Assembly (NCBI GenBank): GCA_947631845.1
Contig: CANRMY010000013.1
Location: forward strand, 1 to 49,308
DNA length: 49,308 nucleotides
Direction: 5' to 3'
Origin: an uncultured Oscillospiraceae bacterium
Lineage (GTDB): Bacteria > Bacillota > Clostridia > Oscillospirales > Oscillospiraceae
Shown here: one piece after another, positions 24,515-33,336 of the stretch
Position numbering within the stretch: the first letter of the stretch is position 1
Layout of the letters: the number at the start of each line of letters is the position of its first letter
Notes under the pieces: generated by a model
Told to the model about the DNA's origin: nothing
What the model saw: only the letters and a program-made list of their open reading frames with translations
Database searches by the model: none
Made by a program: the position numbers and the translations under genes

Positions 24515-25504
24515 ATGTATAACCCCTCCGATACACGTTACGACGCCATGCCCTACAACCGGGCCGGCGACAGCGGCCTGAAGCTGCCCGCCATCTCCCT
24601 GGGTCTGTGGCACAACTTCGGCGACACCGCGTCCTACGACGCCATGCGTCAGCTTGTCTTCACCGCCTTCGACTGTGGGATCACCCACTTCGACCTGGCC
24701 AACAACTACGGCCCCCAGCCGGGGAGCGCCGAGCGGAACCTGGGCCGGATCCTCCGGGAGGACTTGGGCGGATACCGGGACGAGCTGATCGTCACCACCA
24801 AGGCCGGCTACGACATGTGGCCCGGCCCCTACGGCAACGGCGGCAGCCGGAAATATCTGCTGGCCAGCCTGGATCAGAGCCTCCGGCGCCTGGGGCTGGA
24901 CTATGTGGACGTCTTCTACCACCACCGGCCCGACCCGGAGACGCCGCTGGAGGAGACCATGGGCGCCCTGGCTCAGGCCGTCCGGTCCGGGAAGGCGCTG
25001 TACGCGGGCCTGAGCAACTACGACGGGGAGCGCATGGAACGGGCGGCGGCGATTTTAGAGGCGATGGGCGTCCCCTTCGTCATCAACCAGAACCGCTACT
25101 CCATCTTCAACCGCTCCATCGAGCAAAACGGGCTGAAGGACGCCTCGGCCCGCCTGGGCAAGGGCATCGTGGCCTTCTGCCCCTTAGAGCAGGGCCTGCT
25201 CACCGACCGGTATTTAAAGGGCATCCCCGCCGACAGCCGCATCCGCACCGACGGGCGCTTTTTGAAGGAGAACGCCCTGACGGAGGAGAAGCTGGGGAAG
25301 ATCCGCGCCCTCAACGATATCGCCGCCCGCCGGGGCCAGACTCTGGCGCAGATGGCTCTGGCCTGGATCCTGCGGGACGGCGTGGTCACCACCGTCCTCA
25401 CCGGCGCGTCCCGGCCCCAACAGATCCTGGACAACGTGAAGGCCGCCGAAAACACCGCCTTCACCGCCCAGGAGCTGGCCGAGATCGACGCCGCCAGCCT
25501 GTAA
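24515..25504 (+). CDS. Aldo/keto reductase, YghZ-like (L-glyceraldehyde 3-phosphate reductase type)
   Basis: A 329-residue NADPH-dependent reductase of the AKR fold. The catalytic tetrad is visible: Asp in FDLANNYG near residue 55, Tyr in the same motif, Lys in VTTKAGYDMWPGPYG near 95 and His in FYHHRPDPETP near 140. The WPGPYGNGGSRKYL segment and C-terminal VLTGASRPQQILDN are typical of the YghZ subgroup, which reduces methylglyoxal and L-glyceraldehyde 3-phosphate. Monocistronic under its own promoter. Confidence 0.9.
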   Translation: MYNPSDTRYDAMPYNRAGDSGLKLPAISLGLWHNFGDTASYDAMRQLVFTAFDCGITHFDLANNYGPQPGSAERNLGRILREDLGGYRDELIVTTKAGYDMWPGPYGNGGSRKYLLASLDQSLRRLGLDYVDVFYHHRPDPETPLEETMGALAQAVRSGKALYAGLSNYDGERMERAAAILEAMGVPFVINQNRYSIFNRSIEQNGLKDASARLGKGIVAFCPLEQGLLTDRYLKGIPADSRIRTDGRFLKENALTEEKLGKIRALNDIAARRGQTLAQMALAWILRDGVVTTVLTGASRPQQILDNVKAAENTAFTAQELAEIDAASL

Positions 25505-25530
25505 GAGAGAGCCGCACCCGGGATCCGTTG

Positions 25531-26442
25531 TTACGCTTGCGCTTTCCTCTTTTTCAGCAGCAGTACCGTCACCGTCACGGCCGCGGCCAGGAGGGGGAGG
25601 CGCGGGACGCCCAGGAGGAGGTTCACCAGATCCACGATGACATTTATCCTGTGCCAGTCCGGAGCCGTGGTGACGGTGGACGGGTCCGGCAGATGCTCGA
25701 TAACCAGCCGGGAGGCGGCGGGCAGGATCACCATCGCCAGGAGCCACAGCCCCACCGCCAGGATGACGGTCTTGGCGTTCCGGGGCAGGACCGTCCTTCG
25801 GAAGGACAGCACCGTCCAGAGGATCATCAACACATCCACCGCCAGCAGAGCGCCGGAGACCCAGAGTGTTGCGGGCGACGTACCCGCCAGAAGCTCCGGG
25901 TGCCAGAGATAGAAGACGATCCCCGCGGGGGAAACGCCGGTGGCGGACGCCAGATACATCTCCACTATCAGCACCGCCGACCACACCGCCCACAGGGCCG
26001 GACGCTTCCTACAGGCAAGGCACAGGATCCCGGGCACGCACAGGGGCACGGTGAGAAGCAGGATCCCAAAGCCCGCCAGAAACAGTCCCAGCAGGGTGCC
26101 CACCCCGGCGATGATCAGCAGGATTGCCCCCGCCAGCCGCGCGCCGGTCAGGGGCCTGCCCGCGTCCGCCCGCGATTCCGGTGCCGGCGGCGCGGCCTCC
26201 GACCGTGCCGTACCGTTCTCCGTATTTTCCGGCGCGGCGGGGCCGGGCCTGTCCAGCACCAGCTCGTCCAGGGTCACATGGAACAGCTCCGAAAGCCTGA
26301 CAAGCTTCTCCAGCTCCGGCACCGAGACGTCCGTCTCCCACTTGCTCACCGACTGCCGCGATACGTCCAGCTTCTCCGCCAGGGCGTCCTGGGAGAGGCC
26401 GGCTTTGTTGCGCAATTCATAAAGTTTTGTTCCAAGGCTCAT
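25531..26442 (-). CDS. XRE-family regulator with membrane domain
   Basis: A 303-residue protein with an N-terminal helix-turn-helix domain (residues about 1-65; LSQDALAEKLDVSRQSVSKWETDVSVPELEKLVRLSELF), then a Pro/Glu/Ala-rich linker, and about six hydrophobic helices from residue 100 to the end. Such fusions are common in Clostridia and link a membrane sensor to transcription control; target genes are unknown. The ATG at 26442 has AAGGGGG 7 bases upstream and is preferred to the one at 26460. Its end converges on the aldo/keto reductase. Confidence 0.85.
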   Translation of the reverse strand: MSLGTKLYELRNKAGLSQDALAEKLDVSRQSVSKWETDVSVPELEKLVRLSELFHVTLDELVLDRPGPAAPENTENGTARSEAAPPAPESRADAGRPLTGARLAGAILLIIAGVGTLLGLFLAGFGILLLTVPLCVPGILCLACRKRPALWAVWSAVLIVEMYLASATGVSPAGIVFYLWHPELLAGTSPATLWVSGALLAVDVLMILWTVLSFRRTVLPRNAKTVILAVGLWLLAMVILPAASRLVIEHLPDPSTVTTAPDWHRINVIVDLVNLLLGVPRLPLLAAAVTVTVLLLKKRKAQA

Positions 26443-26473
26443 AGGTAAGCCCCCTTTCATACGTTATCTTACT

Positions 26474-26508
26474 AAAAAAGCGCCGGGTTGTCTGCAAACC
26501 GGCGCTTT
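26474..26508 (-). terminator. Terminator of the pyrimidine operon
   Basis: On the minus strand aagcgccgg and cccggcgctt pair around a loop of about 11 bases and are followed by TTTTTT. It lies downstream of pyrI and upstream of the XRE gene. A second small hairpin (gcaact/agttgc) lies at about 26515-26530. Confidence 0.8.
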
Positions 26509-26598
26509 GAAATTGCGCAACTGTCAGTTGCGGAACGTTTAAAATACGTTATTATTTATGCAAATTTTGAATTTATCAAAAATACTTCAAAAATATAC

Positions 26599-26627
26599 TT
26601 GACAATAATTTTGATATACCGTATAAT
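26599..26627 (+). promoter_or_regulatory. Orphan consensus promoter facing the 3' end of pyrI
   Basis: TTGACA (26599-26604), 17 bases, TATAAT (26622-26627), a perfect sigma-A promoter in an AT-rich island. No plus-strand gene follows; transcription would run antisense into pyrI. Confidence 0.65.
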
Positions 26628-26649
26628 GCACCCACACAAAAGCTTCACG

Positions 26650-27066
26650 TCACTTCGCCCGCGTGTCGCAGTAGGCGCACCGGTAAATCCGGTTTTCCCG
26701 GTCGGTGAGCTTGAAGATGTGCTGGATCTCCTGCTCGGTGGAGGTGATGCACCGGGGATTTTTGCAGCGGATCACGTCCCGGATCTCGTCGGGCAGGTCG
26801 GGGTGGCGCTTTTCCACCCGTTCGCCGCCCCGGATGATGTTGACGGTGATGTGGGGGTCGATGTAGCCCAGCAGGTCAAAGTTCAGGTCGATGACCTCGT
26901 TGATTTTCAGGATATCCTTCTTCCCCCGCTTGCCGGAGGGGGCGTTTTTGATGAGGGCCACCTCACAGCTCAGCTTGTCCAGCCCTAAGTAGCCGTACAG
27001 CTCCATGCCCCGCCCCGCGGGGATGTGGTCGATAACGATCCCGTCCACGATGGTACCGATAAGCAT
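26650..27066 (-). CDS. pyrI: Aspartate carbamoyltransferase regulatory subunit
   Basis: A 138-residue subunit that binds nucleotide effectors and zinc and confers feedback control on PyrB. The allosteric domain (1-90) opens GTIVDGIVIDHIPAGRGMELYGYLG. The zinc domain holds four cysteines: CKNPRCI near 108 and CAYCD near the C terminus. It is the last gene of the operon, one base after pyrB. Confidence 0.95.
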   Translation of the reverse strand: MLIGTIVDGIVIDHIPAGRGMELYGYLGLDKLSCEVALIKNAPSGKRGKKDILKINEVIDLNFDLLGYIDPHITVNIIRGGERVEKRHPDLPDEIRDVIRCKNPRCITSTEQEIQHIFKLTDRENRIYRCAYCDTRAK

Positions 27067-27067
27067 C

Positions 27068-27982
27068 TCACTCCACCTCCAACAGCATCAGGATCAGGGC
27101 CATACGGATAAATTTACCGTTGAGCACCTGCTTAAAGTAACAGGCCCGGGGATCTGAGTCGATAGCGACGCTGATCTCGTTGACCCGGGGCAGGGGGTGC
27201 AGGATGGACAGATCCGCCTTGGCGCCCGCCAGCTTGTCCGGGGTCAGGATATAGGTGTCCTTCAGGCGCACATAGTCCGCCTCGCTGATGAACCGCTCCC
27301 GCTGGACCCGGGTCATGTAGAGGACGTCCAGCGCCGGCATGGCCTCCAAAAGGGACTCCGTCTCCCGGTATTGGACGCCGGAGGCGTTGAGGATATCCGT
27401 GCGCACATGCTCGGGGACCTTCAGCTCCTCCGGGGAGATCAGCACGAAATCCACGCCCTCATAGCGGCTCATGGCCCCTAAGAGGGAGTGTACCGTGCGG
27501 CCAAATTTCAGGTCGCCGCAGCACCCCACGGTCATGTGATGGAGCCGCCCCTTCTCCCGCTGGATGGTGAGCAGGTCGGTGAGGGTCTGGGTGGGGTGGT
27601 TGTGGCCGCCGTCGCCGGCGTTGATGACGGGGATGCTGGCGTTCATGGCCGCCACCCGGGGCGCGCCCTCCTTGGGGTGGCGCATGGCGATGATGTCCGC
27701 GAAGCAGCTGATGACCCTGGCGGTGTCCGCCACGCTCTCGCCCTTGGCGGCGGAGCTGGACTGGGCCTCGGAAAAGCCGATGACCGAGCCGCCCAGCTCC
27801 AGCATGGCCGACTCGAAGCTCAGGCGGGTGCGGGTGGAGGGCTCGTAAAAGAGGGTAGCCAGCTTCTTGCGGCGGCATTTTTCAGCGTATTTGTCGGGGT
27901 TTTCGATGATGTCCTGGGCCTTGGCGATCAGGGCGTCGATCTCCTCAACGGTGAGGTCGGCGATATCCAAAAGACTTCTCAT
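27068..27982 (-). CDS. pyrB: Aspartate carbamoyltransferase catalytic subunit
   Basis: A 304-residue enzyme forming N-carbamoyl-aspartate from carbamoyl phosphate and aspartate. The carbamoyl-phosphate motif [11 protein letters not shown] is near residue 50, with [12 protein letters not shown] near 130 and HPLPRVNEI near 265. The ATG at 27982 overlaps the pyrE stop (ATGA) and has GGAG 8 bases upstream; the longer frame to 28075 is inside pyrE. Confidence 0.96.
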   Translation of the reverse strand: MRSLLDIADLTVEEIDALIAKAQDIIENPDKYAEKCRRKKLATLFYEPSTRTRLSFESAMLELGGSVIGFSEAQSSSAAKGESVADTARVISCFADIIAMRHPKEGAPRVAAMNASIPVINAGDGGHNHPTQTLTDLLTIQREKGRLHHMTVGCCGDLKFGRTVHSLLGAMSRYEGVDFVLISPEELKVPEHVRTDILNASGVQYRETESLLEAMPALDVLYMTRVQRERFISEADYVRLKDTYILTPDKLAGAKADLSILHPLPRVNEISVAIDSDPRACYFKQVLNGKFIRMALILMLLEVE

Positions 27983-28635
27983 TTTTTCGCTCCGTTCACC
28001 GCCAGATAGTCGCGGATCCGTTTTACGTTTTCGGCGTTCTCCGGCTTCTCCTCCAGGTACTCGATGATGTCCCACACGTCCACCACGGAATAGACCGGGA
28101 AGCCGAACTCCTCCCGGATCTCCTCCATGGCGCCCTTGTCGGTTTTTCCCTTCTCGCCCCGGTTCACCATGATGAGGCAGGCGGCCACCTTCGCGCCCTC
28201 CAGCTGAGAGAGGATCTCCATGCTCTCCCGGATGGCGGTACCGGCGGTGATCACGTCCTCGGTGATGACGATCTCCTCCCCGGCCTGGGGGACGTGGCCC
28301 ACGATGGTGCCGCCCTCCCCGTGATCCTTGGCCTCCTTGCGGTTGAAGCAGAAGGGGACATCCAGCCCCTCCCGGGCCAGGGCGGCGGCGGCGGAGACGG
28401 CGATGGGGATGCCCTTGTAGGCTGGCCCGAAGAGGACGGCCTTCCGGTCCCCCAGGTTGTCCAGATACGCCCTGGCGTAGAAGTGGCCCAGGCGCATGAT
28501 CTGCTCGCCGGTCTTGATCTCCCCGGCGTTGATGAAGTAGGGGATCTTCCGGCCGGATTTGGCGGTGAAGTCGCCGAATTTCAGCACCCCGGCCCCTTCC
28601 AGAAATTCAATAAAGTCGTGCTTGTAGGTTTCCAT
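27979..28635 (-). CDS. pyrE: Orotate phosphoribosyltransferase
   Basis: A 218-residue type I phosphoribosyltransferase that makes OMP from orotate and PRPP. The PRPP motif [16 protein letters not shown] is near residue 128, and the flexible-loop [15 protein letters not shown] near 103. The ATG at 28635 is preceded by GGGAGGA; the long upstream extension is a shadow of the small gene before it. Confidence 0.95.
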   Translation of the reverse strand: METYKHDFIEFLEGAGVLKFGDFTAKSGRKIPYFINAGEIKTGEQIMRLGHFYARAYLDNLGDRKAVLFGPAYKGIPIAVSAAAALAREGLDVPFCFNRKEAKDHGEGGTIVGHVPQAGEEIVITEDVITAGTAIRESMEILSQLEGAKVAACLIMVNRGEKGKTDKGAMEEIREEFGFPVYSVVDVWDIIEYLEEKPENAENVKRIRDYLAVNGAKK

Positions 28636-28660
28636 ATAATTATCCTCCCATAGGATTATT

Positions 28661-28939
28661 TTACTGCTGATTATCTTCCAGAGCGGCCTCGGAGGCGAGA
28701 CACCGCAGGCCCTCTCGCCCGATCTCCACGGCCCGGTCCAAGGTGTCGGCGATGTGGGCCGCGTCGGAGACGGGCGTCCAGCCGAACCAGTCCGGCCCCA
28801 TATACTCATCCGTTATCTTCCGCTCCGTTCGCACCTTAAAAAGGCCCCAATCCCGGTAGACCTCAAATCGGAACGCCCCGTCGGCGGAGGTTTCCTGATA
28901 GACCGTATCCGTCGGATTTTCAACCTTGCGCCGTTTCAT
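28661..28939 (-). CDS. Unrecognised 92-residue protein in the pyrimidine operon
   Basis: I do not recognise this protein. It begins MKRRKVENPTDTVYQET with AAGGAG about 9 bases before the ATG at 28939, and is rich in Trp, Asp and Glu (WGLFKVRTERKITDEYMGPDWFGWTPVSD). No signal or membrane segment is visible. It lies between the HAD phosphatase and pyrE on the same strand, 25 bases before pyrE, so it is probably cotranscribed. The longer frame to 29749 overlaps the HAD and pyrF genes and is discarded. Confidence 0.7.
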   Translation of the reverse strand: MKRRKVENPTDTVYQETSADGAFRFEVYRDWGLFKVRTERKITDEYMGPDWFGWTPVSDAAHIADTLDRAVEIGREGLRCLASEAALEDNQQ

Positions 28940-29022
28940 GCGCCATTCTCCTTCCAACAATGCCCCGTTGAAGCGAGTTACCGTCTCAACGTAACTACTC
29001 TGTTGTCTTGGCTGAATTGCGG

Positions 29023-29670
29023 TTATCGTAAAAGGATTTCTTCCATCTGCGCCAAATCTTCCGCCAGGTATTTCGCACCCGCCGTTTCCAGCTCCTCCCT
29101 TGTGCCGTAGCCCCAGAGGACGCCCACGGTAGAAATACCGTTTTGGCGCGCGCCCTCCACGTCGTGGCGCTTGTCGCCCACCATCAGGGCGCGGCTTTTG
29201 TCCCTGATGCCCGCCTCCCGGACGGCCCGCTCCACCACGGCGGCCTTGAACGCCTTCTTCTCGTCCATGGGCGCGCCGCACAGGTGGGTGAAGTATTTCG
29301 CCAGGTCGAACCGCTCCATGATGCGCCGGGCGAAGGCCTCCGGCTTGGAGGTGGCCAAAATCAGCGTTATCCCGGCCCCTTGCAGGCGCTCCAGGGTCCT
29401 TTCGATGCCCGGGTAGGGCACGTTCTCCAGCCAGCCGCGCGGCTCGAAATACTCCCGGAATTTGGAGACCGCCGTGGGCAGCTGGTCCTCCGTCAGGCCG
29501 AAGCGCTCCGAAAACGTCTCGTTGAGGGGCGGGCCGATGAAGCAGGTCAGCGTCTCCGGGTCGGCCTCGATGCCGAAATGCCGGAGGGCGTGGGCGGCGG
29601 AGCGGGTGATACCCACCTTGGGGTCGGTGAGAGTGCCGTCCAGGTCGAAAAGGGCGTAGTCCGTGCCCAT
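29023..29670 (-). CDS. HAD-superfamily hydrolase, phosphoglycolate-phosphatase-like
   Basis: A 215-residue HAD hydrolase. Motif I is FDLDGTLTDP near residue 7, motif II LATSKPEAF near 107, and motif III MVGDKRHDVEGARQNG near 160. A helical cap lies between motifs I and II. It resembles Gph/PpaX types, but the substrate is unknown. Its ATG at 29670 overlaps the pyrF TGA (TGATG), so it is coupled to pyrF; a nucleotide-monophosphate phosphatase role would fit but is inference. Confidence 0.88.
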   Translation of the reverse strand: MGTDYALFDLDGTLTDPKVGITRSAAHALRHFGIEADPETLTCFIGPPLNETFSERFGLTEDQLPTAVSKFREYFEPRGWLENVPYPGIERTLERLQGAGITLILATSKPEAFARRIMERFDLAKYFTHLCGAPMDEKKAFKAAVVERAVREAGIRDKSRALMVGDKRHDVEGARQNGISTVGVLWGYGTREELETAGAKYLAEDLAQMEEILLR

Positions 29671-30368
29671 CAGTCCACGAACTCCCGGACGCACCGCAGA
29701 TACGCCTCCTCCGGATCGGGGGCGGCGGTGATGGGCCGGCCCACCACAATGTAGTCAGAGCCGATCTTCTTAGCCTCAGCGGGGGTCATGACCCGCTTCT
29801 GGTCCCCCGCGTCCCCGTCGGCAAAGCGAACGCCGGGGGTGACGGTGACAAAGCCCGCGCCGCAGTGCTCATGGACGATCCGCGCCTCCAAGGGCGAGCA
29901 GACCACGCCGTCCAGACCGGCGGAGGCGGCGTTTTTGGCGTAGCGGATGACGGTGCCGGGGAGCTGGCCCGTAATGCCCAGCTCGTCCGTCATCACCGTC
30001 TGGGAGATGCTGGTCAGCATGGTCACGGCGATGAGCAGGGGCCGGGTGCCATCGGGACGGGTCAGGCCCTCCAGGGCGTATTTCATCATCTCCACCCCGC
30101 CGCCGGCGTGGAGGTTGGTCATGTCCACGTCCAGCCCCGACAGCACCGCCATGGCCTTTTTCACGGTGTTGGGGATGTCGTGGAGCTTCAGATCCAGGAA
30201 GATCCTGTGCCCCCGCTCCTTGATTTTCCGCACGATGTCCGGCCCCTCGGCGTAAAAAAGCTCCATGCCGATCTTCACAAAGGGCCGGGCCGTGCCGAAT
30301 TTGTCCAAAAAGTCAAAGGTCTGCTTCGCGCTTGCGAAATCACACGCCACGATTACGTCTTTACCCAT
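29670..30368 (-). CDS. pyrF: Orotidine 5'-phosphate decarboxylase
   Basis: A 232-residue TIM-barrel enzyme converting OMP to UMP. The catalytic Lys/Asp array is visible as [16 protein letters not shown] near residues 55-72. The N terminus [19 protein letters not shown] and the C-terminal [23 protein letters not shown] with [10 protein letters not shown] are those of the group I family. It overlaps pyrD by 8 bases. Confidence 0.96.
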   Translation of the reverse strand: MGKDVIVACDFASAKQTFDFLDKFGTARPFVKIGMELFYAEGPDIVRKIKERGHRIFLDLKLHDIPNTVKKAMAVLSGLDVDMTNLHAGGGVEMMKYALEGLTRPDGTRPLLIAVTMLTSISQTVMTDELGITGQLPGTVIRYAKNAASAGLDGVVCSPLEARIVHEHCGAGFVTVTPGVRFADGDAGDQKRVMTPAEAKKIGSDYIVVGRPITAAPDPEEAYLRCVREFVD

Positions 30369-31278
30369 GATGCGCTCCTCCGATAATGTCCGTTAAATTT
30401 TCTATGCCCAGCCGCTCCATCACATGGGGCAGCTCGTCAACGATTTTTTTGGAGGCCAGGGGATCCACTAAATTGGCGGCTCCCACCTCCACCGCCGCGG
30501 CCCCGGCCAGCATCATTTCCACAACGTCCTCGGCGCTGGCGATCCCGCCCATGCCGATGATGGGGATCTTCACCGCCTCATAGACCTGCCAGACCATCCG
30601 GAGCGCCACCGGGAACACGGCGGGACCGGACAGGCCGCCGGTGGTGTTGCCCAGGAGGGGACGGCGCTTTTTCAGATCGATGCGCATCCCCAGAAGCGTG
30701 TTGATGAGGCTGATGCCGTCGGCACCGGCGTCCTCACAGGCCCTGGCGATGGCGGCGATGTCAGTCACATTTGGGGACAGCTTCATGTAGACGGGCTTGG
30801 TGGTTACGGCCTTGACGGCCCTTGTCACCTCCGCCGCCGACTCGGGAGAGGTGCCGAAGCTCATGCCGCCGCAGTGGACGTTGGGACAGGAGATATTGAC
30901 CTCGATGAGGCCCACCTGCTCCTCCTTGTCGATGCGCGCGCAGCACTCCGCATACTCGTCGATGGAGAAGCCGGAGATGTTGGCCACCACCGGCTTGTGG
31001 AAGACCCGGCGCAATTTGGGAAGCTCCTCCCCGATCACCCTGTCGATGCCGGGGTTTTGCAGGCCCACGGCGTTGAGCATCCCGGAGGCCGTCTCCGCGA
31101 TGCGGGGCGGGGTGTTGCCGAAGCGGGGCTCACGGGTGGTGCCCTTGAAGGAGAAGGAGCCCAGGCAGTTGATGTCGTAAGTTTCCGCAAACTCGTACCC
31201 GTAGCCGAAGGTCCCGCTGGCGGGGATCACGGGGTTTGAGAGAACAAGGCCCGAGAGGGTCACCTGTGTATTCACCAT
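30361..31278 (-). CDS. pyrD: Dihydroorotate dehydrogenase B, catalytic subunit
   Basis: A 305-residue FMN enzyme of class 1B, which oxidises dihydroorotate and passes electrons through PyrK to NAD. The active-site loop shows [11 protein letters not shown] near 130 (base Cys), with [15 protein letters not shown] near 15 and [25 protein letters not shown] near 240. It overlaps pyrK by 7 bases. The presence of PyrK fixes the class. Confidence 0.96.
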   Translation of the reverse strand: MVNTQVTLSGLVLSNPVIPASGTFGYGYEFAETYDINCLGSFSFKGTTREPRFGNTPPRIAETASGMLNAVGLQNPGIDRVIGEELPKLRRVFHKPVVANISGFSIDEYAECCARIDKEEQVGLIEVNISCPNVHCGGMSFGTSPESAAEVTRAVKAVTTKPVYMKLSPNVTDIAAIARACEDAGADGISLINTLLGMRIDLKKRRPLLGNTTGGLSGPAVFPVALRMVWQVYEAVKIPIIGMGGIASAEDVVEMMLAGAAAVEVGAANLVDPLASKKIVDELPHVMERLGIENLTDIIGGAHHG

Positions 31279-31997
31279 GCCAGCTCCTCCTTTGTCAGCA
31301 CCGGGCCGTCCTTGCAGATGCGCTTGTGGCCGGTTTTCGTCTTACAGGTACAACCCATGCAGGCCCCGAAGCCGCACCCCATCCGCTCCTCCAGGGAGAA
31401 CTGCCCGGAGGTGACGGATCTTTGGTAGACGGCCTTCAGCATGGGTTCCGGCCCGCAGGTGTAGAAGTAGGTATAGGGGACGTCCATGGCGTCCGTCACG
31501 AAGCCCTTTATACCGCAGCTGCCGTCCACCGTGGTGACGGCGGGCTCCAGCCCCAGGGCGCGAAATTCCTCCCGGTAAAAGACCTCGCCGGCGCTGTTGA
31601 AGCCCAGGATCACCGCGGGGGTCTTGCCTTCCCGGAGCAGGGCCTTGGCCAGGGCGTAGAGGGGCGGGACGCCGGCGCCGCCGCCGATGAGCAGGGGGCG
31701 CGGGCCGGAAGGGCCAGTGTCGTAGCCGTTGCCAAGGCCGGTGAGCACGTCCAGCGCCGTCCCCACGGGGAGGGCCGCCAGGGCCTCGGTGCCGTGGCCC
31801 ACCACCTTGTAGATCAGCGTCAGGGCTCCGGCGTCAAAATCGCACACGGAGAGGGGCCGCCGGAGGTAGAAGCCGGGCAGCTTCAGGTTGACGAACTGCC
31901 CCGGCGCGATACCGCGCGTGTCGCCCCGCAGCACCAGCTCCCAGGTGTTTTTGGCGATAAGTTTGTTGGAAAGTATCTCAAATTCCGTATCAAGCAT
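31272..31997 (-). CDS. pyrK: Dihydroorotate dehydrogenase B, electron-transfer subunit
   Basis: A 241-residue subunit with an N-terminal FAD domain (FYLRRPLSVCDFD near 50), an NAD domain (LLIGGGAGVPPLYALA near 105) and a C-terminal [2Fe-2S] cluster set by CGFGACMGCTCKT near 215-227 and a final Cys in RICKDGPV. It overlaps pyrC and pyrD. Confidence 0.95.
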   Translation of the reverse strand: MLDTEFEILSNKLIAKNTWELVLRGDTRGIAPGQFVNLKLPGFYLRRPLSVCDFDAGALTLIYKVVGHGTEALAALPVGTALDVLTGLGNGYDTGPSGPRPLLIGGGAGVPPLYALAKALLREGKTPAVILGFNSAGEVFYREEFRALGLEPAVTTVDGSCGIKGFVTDAMDVPYTYFYTCGPEPMLKAVYQRSVTSGQFSLEERMGCGFGACMGCTCKTKTGHKRICKDGPVLTKEELAW

Positions 31998-33267
31998 GTG
32001 TATCCCTCCATGCGATCCCGCCCTGCGCCAGGGTCATCAGGCATTTCCCCCGGACGCGCCACCCGGCGAAGGGCGTGGCCCGGCCCATGCTGAGAAAATC
32101 GGCGGGATCGATCTCAAACTCCTGATCAAGGTCGAAGACGGCGATGTTGGCCGGTTCTCCCGGCGCGATCTTGCCGCCGGGGAGGCCGAAGCGGCGGGCC
32201 GGGGCGGCGCTCATCAGCTCCACAAGCCTTGCCAGGGTGGTGACGCCGCCCAGAACAAGCCTTGTGTACAGCACCGGGAAGGCGCACTCCAGACCCACGA
32301 TGCCGTTGAGGCTCCCGGCCAGGCCCCGGGACTTCTCCTGGGAGGAATGGGGGGCGTGGTCGGTGGCGATCATGTCCACCGTCCCGTCGCACAGGCCCTC
32401 GATGAGGGCGTCCCGGTCCTCCTTAGCGCGGATGGGCGGGTTCATTTTAAAGCGCCCGTCGTCCTGAAGGTCCTCGTCCGTCAGGGTCAGGTAGTGGGGG
32501 CCCGTCTCACATGTCACGTCCAGCCCCTCGAATTTGGCCAGACGCACAAGGCCCACCGTCTCCTTGGTGGAGACGTGGCAGACGTGGTAGGCGCACCCGG
32601 TTTCACGCACCAGGGCGAGATCCCGCTCCACCTGGCGCCATTCGCTCTCCGGGTCGTTGCCGATGAGGCCGTGGGCGCGGGCGTAGGCCCCGTCATGGAC
32701 GGCCCAGCCCTTTTGGAGGAGGCTCTCATCCTCGGCGTGGGCCACGATGGGCCGGCCCAGAGCCTTCGCCCTTTCCATGGCGGCGCGCATCAGCTCCTCC
32801 GACTGCACGCCGCGCCCGTCGTCGGAGAAGCCGGCCACGTAGGGGGCCAGGGCCTCCAGTTCGGAGAGCTCCCCGCCGGCCTCGCCCCGCGTGATCGCCC
32901 CGTAGGGGCGCACGGCGACGGCGGCGTCCCGGGCGATGATATCCAGCTGCTCCCGCAGATTTTCCAGGGTGTCCGGCACGGGCTTCAGGTTAGGCATGGC
33001 GCACACCGCCGTGTACCCGCCGTGGGCCGCCGCCAGCGTGCCGGTGCGGACCGTCTCCTTGTACGCGAATCCCGGCTCCCGCAGATGGACGTGGGGATCC
33101 ACCAGCCCCGGCAGGGCCGCGGCCCCGTGAAAATCAAAAACGGCAACGTCACCGCCGGCCAAAAGGTTTTGGCCAATGGCGGCAACGATGCCATCCGTGA
33201 TCAAGATGTCCGCCGGTCGAAGGGCGGCGTCCAGAAAGACGTTGAGATTTTTGAGAAGGAATTTCAT
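31990..33267 (-). CDS. pyrC: Dihydroorotase
   Basis: A 425-residue class I amidohydrolase that closes N-carbamoyl-aspartate to dihydroorotate. The metal motif VDPHVHLREPG is near residue 57, with AHAEDES near 180, YHVCHVSTKETV near 230 and ATDHAPHSSQEK near 305. It is the first gene of the operon, with CGGAGG just before the ATG. No PyrR-type leader could be recognised in the 69-base gap upstream. Confidence 0.95.
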   Translation of the reverse strand: MKFLLKNLNVFLDAALRPADILITDGIVAAIGQNLLAGGDVAVFDFHGAAALPGLVDPHVHLREPGFAYKETVRTGTLAAAHGGYTAVCAMPNLKPVPDTLENLREQLDIIARDAAVAVRPYGAITRGEAGGELSELEALAPYVAGFSDDGRGVQSEELMRAAMERAKALGRPIVAHAEDESLLQKGWAVHDGAYARAHGLIGNDPESEWRQVERDLALVRETGCAYHVCHVSTKETVGLVRLAKFEGLDVTCETGPHYLTLTDEDLQDDGRFKMNPPIRAKEDRDALIEGLCDGTVDMIATDHAPHSSQEKSRGLAGSLNGIVGLECAFPVLYTRLVLGGVTTLARLVELMSAAPARRFGLPGGKIAPGEPANIAVFDLDQEFEIDPADFLSMGRATPFAGWRVRGKCLMTLAQGGIAWRDTHA

Positions 33268-33304
33268 AGAGCCTCCGTTGAGGTTTTGGTTAAAGCGGGG
33301 GAAA

Positions 33305-33328
33305 CGGGCCGGCAGCCTTACCGGCCCG
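33305..33328. terminator. Hairpin between the aminotransferase gene and pyrC
   Basis: cgggccgg (33305-33312) and ccggcccg (33321-33328) pair around an eight-base loop, with TTT on the minus-strand 3' side. It probably separates the aminotransferase transcript from the pyrimidine operon, perhaps incompletely. Confidence 0.6.
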
Positions 33329-33336
33329 CTTTACGT

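Noticed and set aside
33268-33336. PyrR-type attenuator before pyrC
   Set aside because: The gap of 69 bases contains only one hairpin, better explained as a terminator of the upstream gene, and no PyrR binding-loop consensus was seen.
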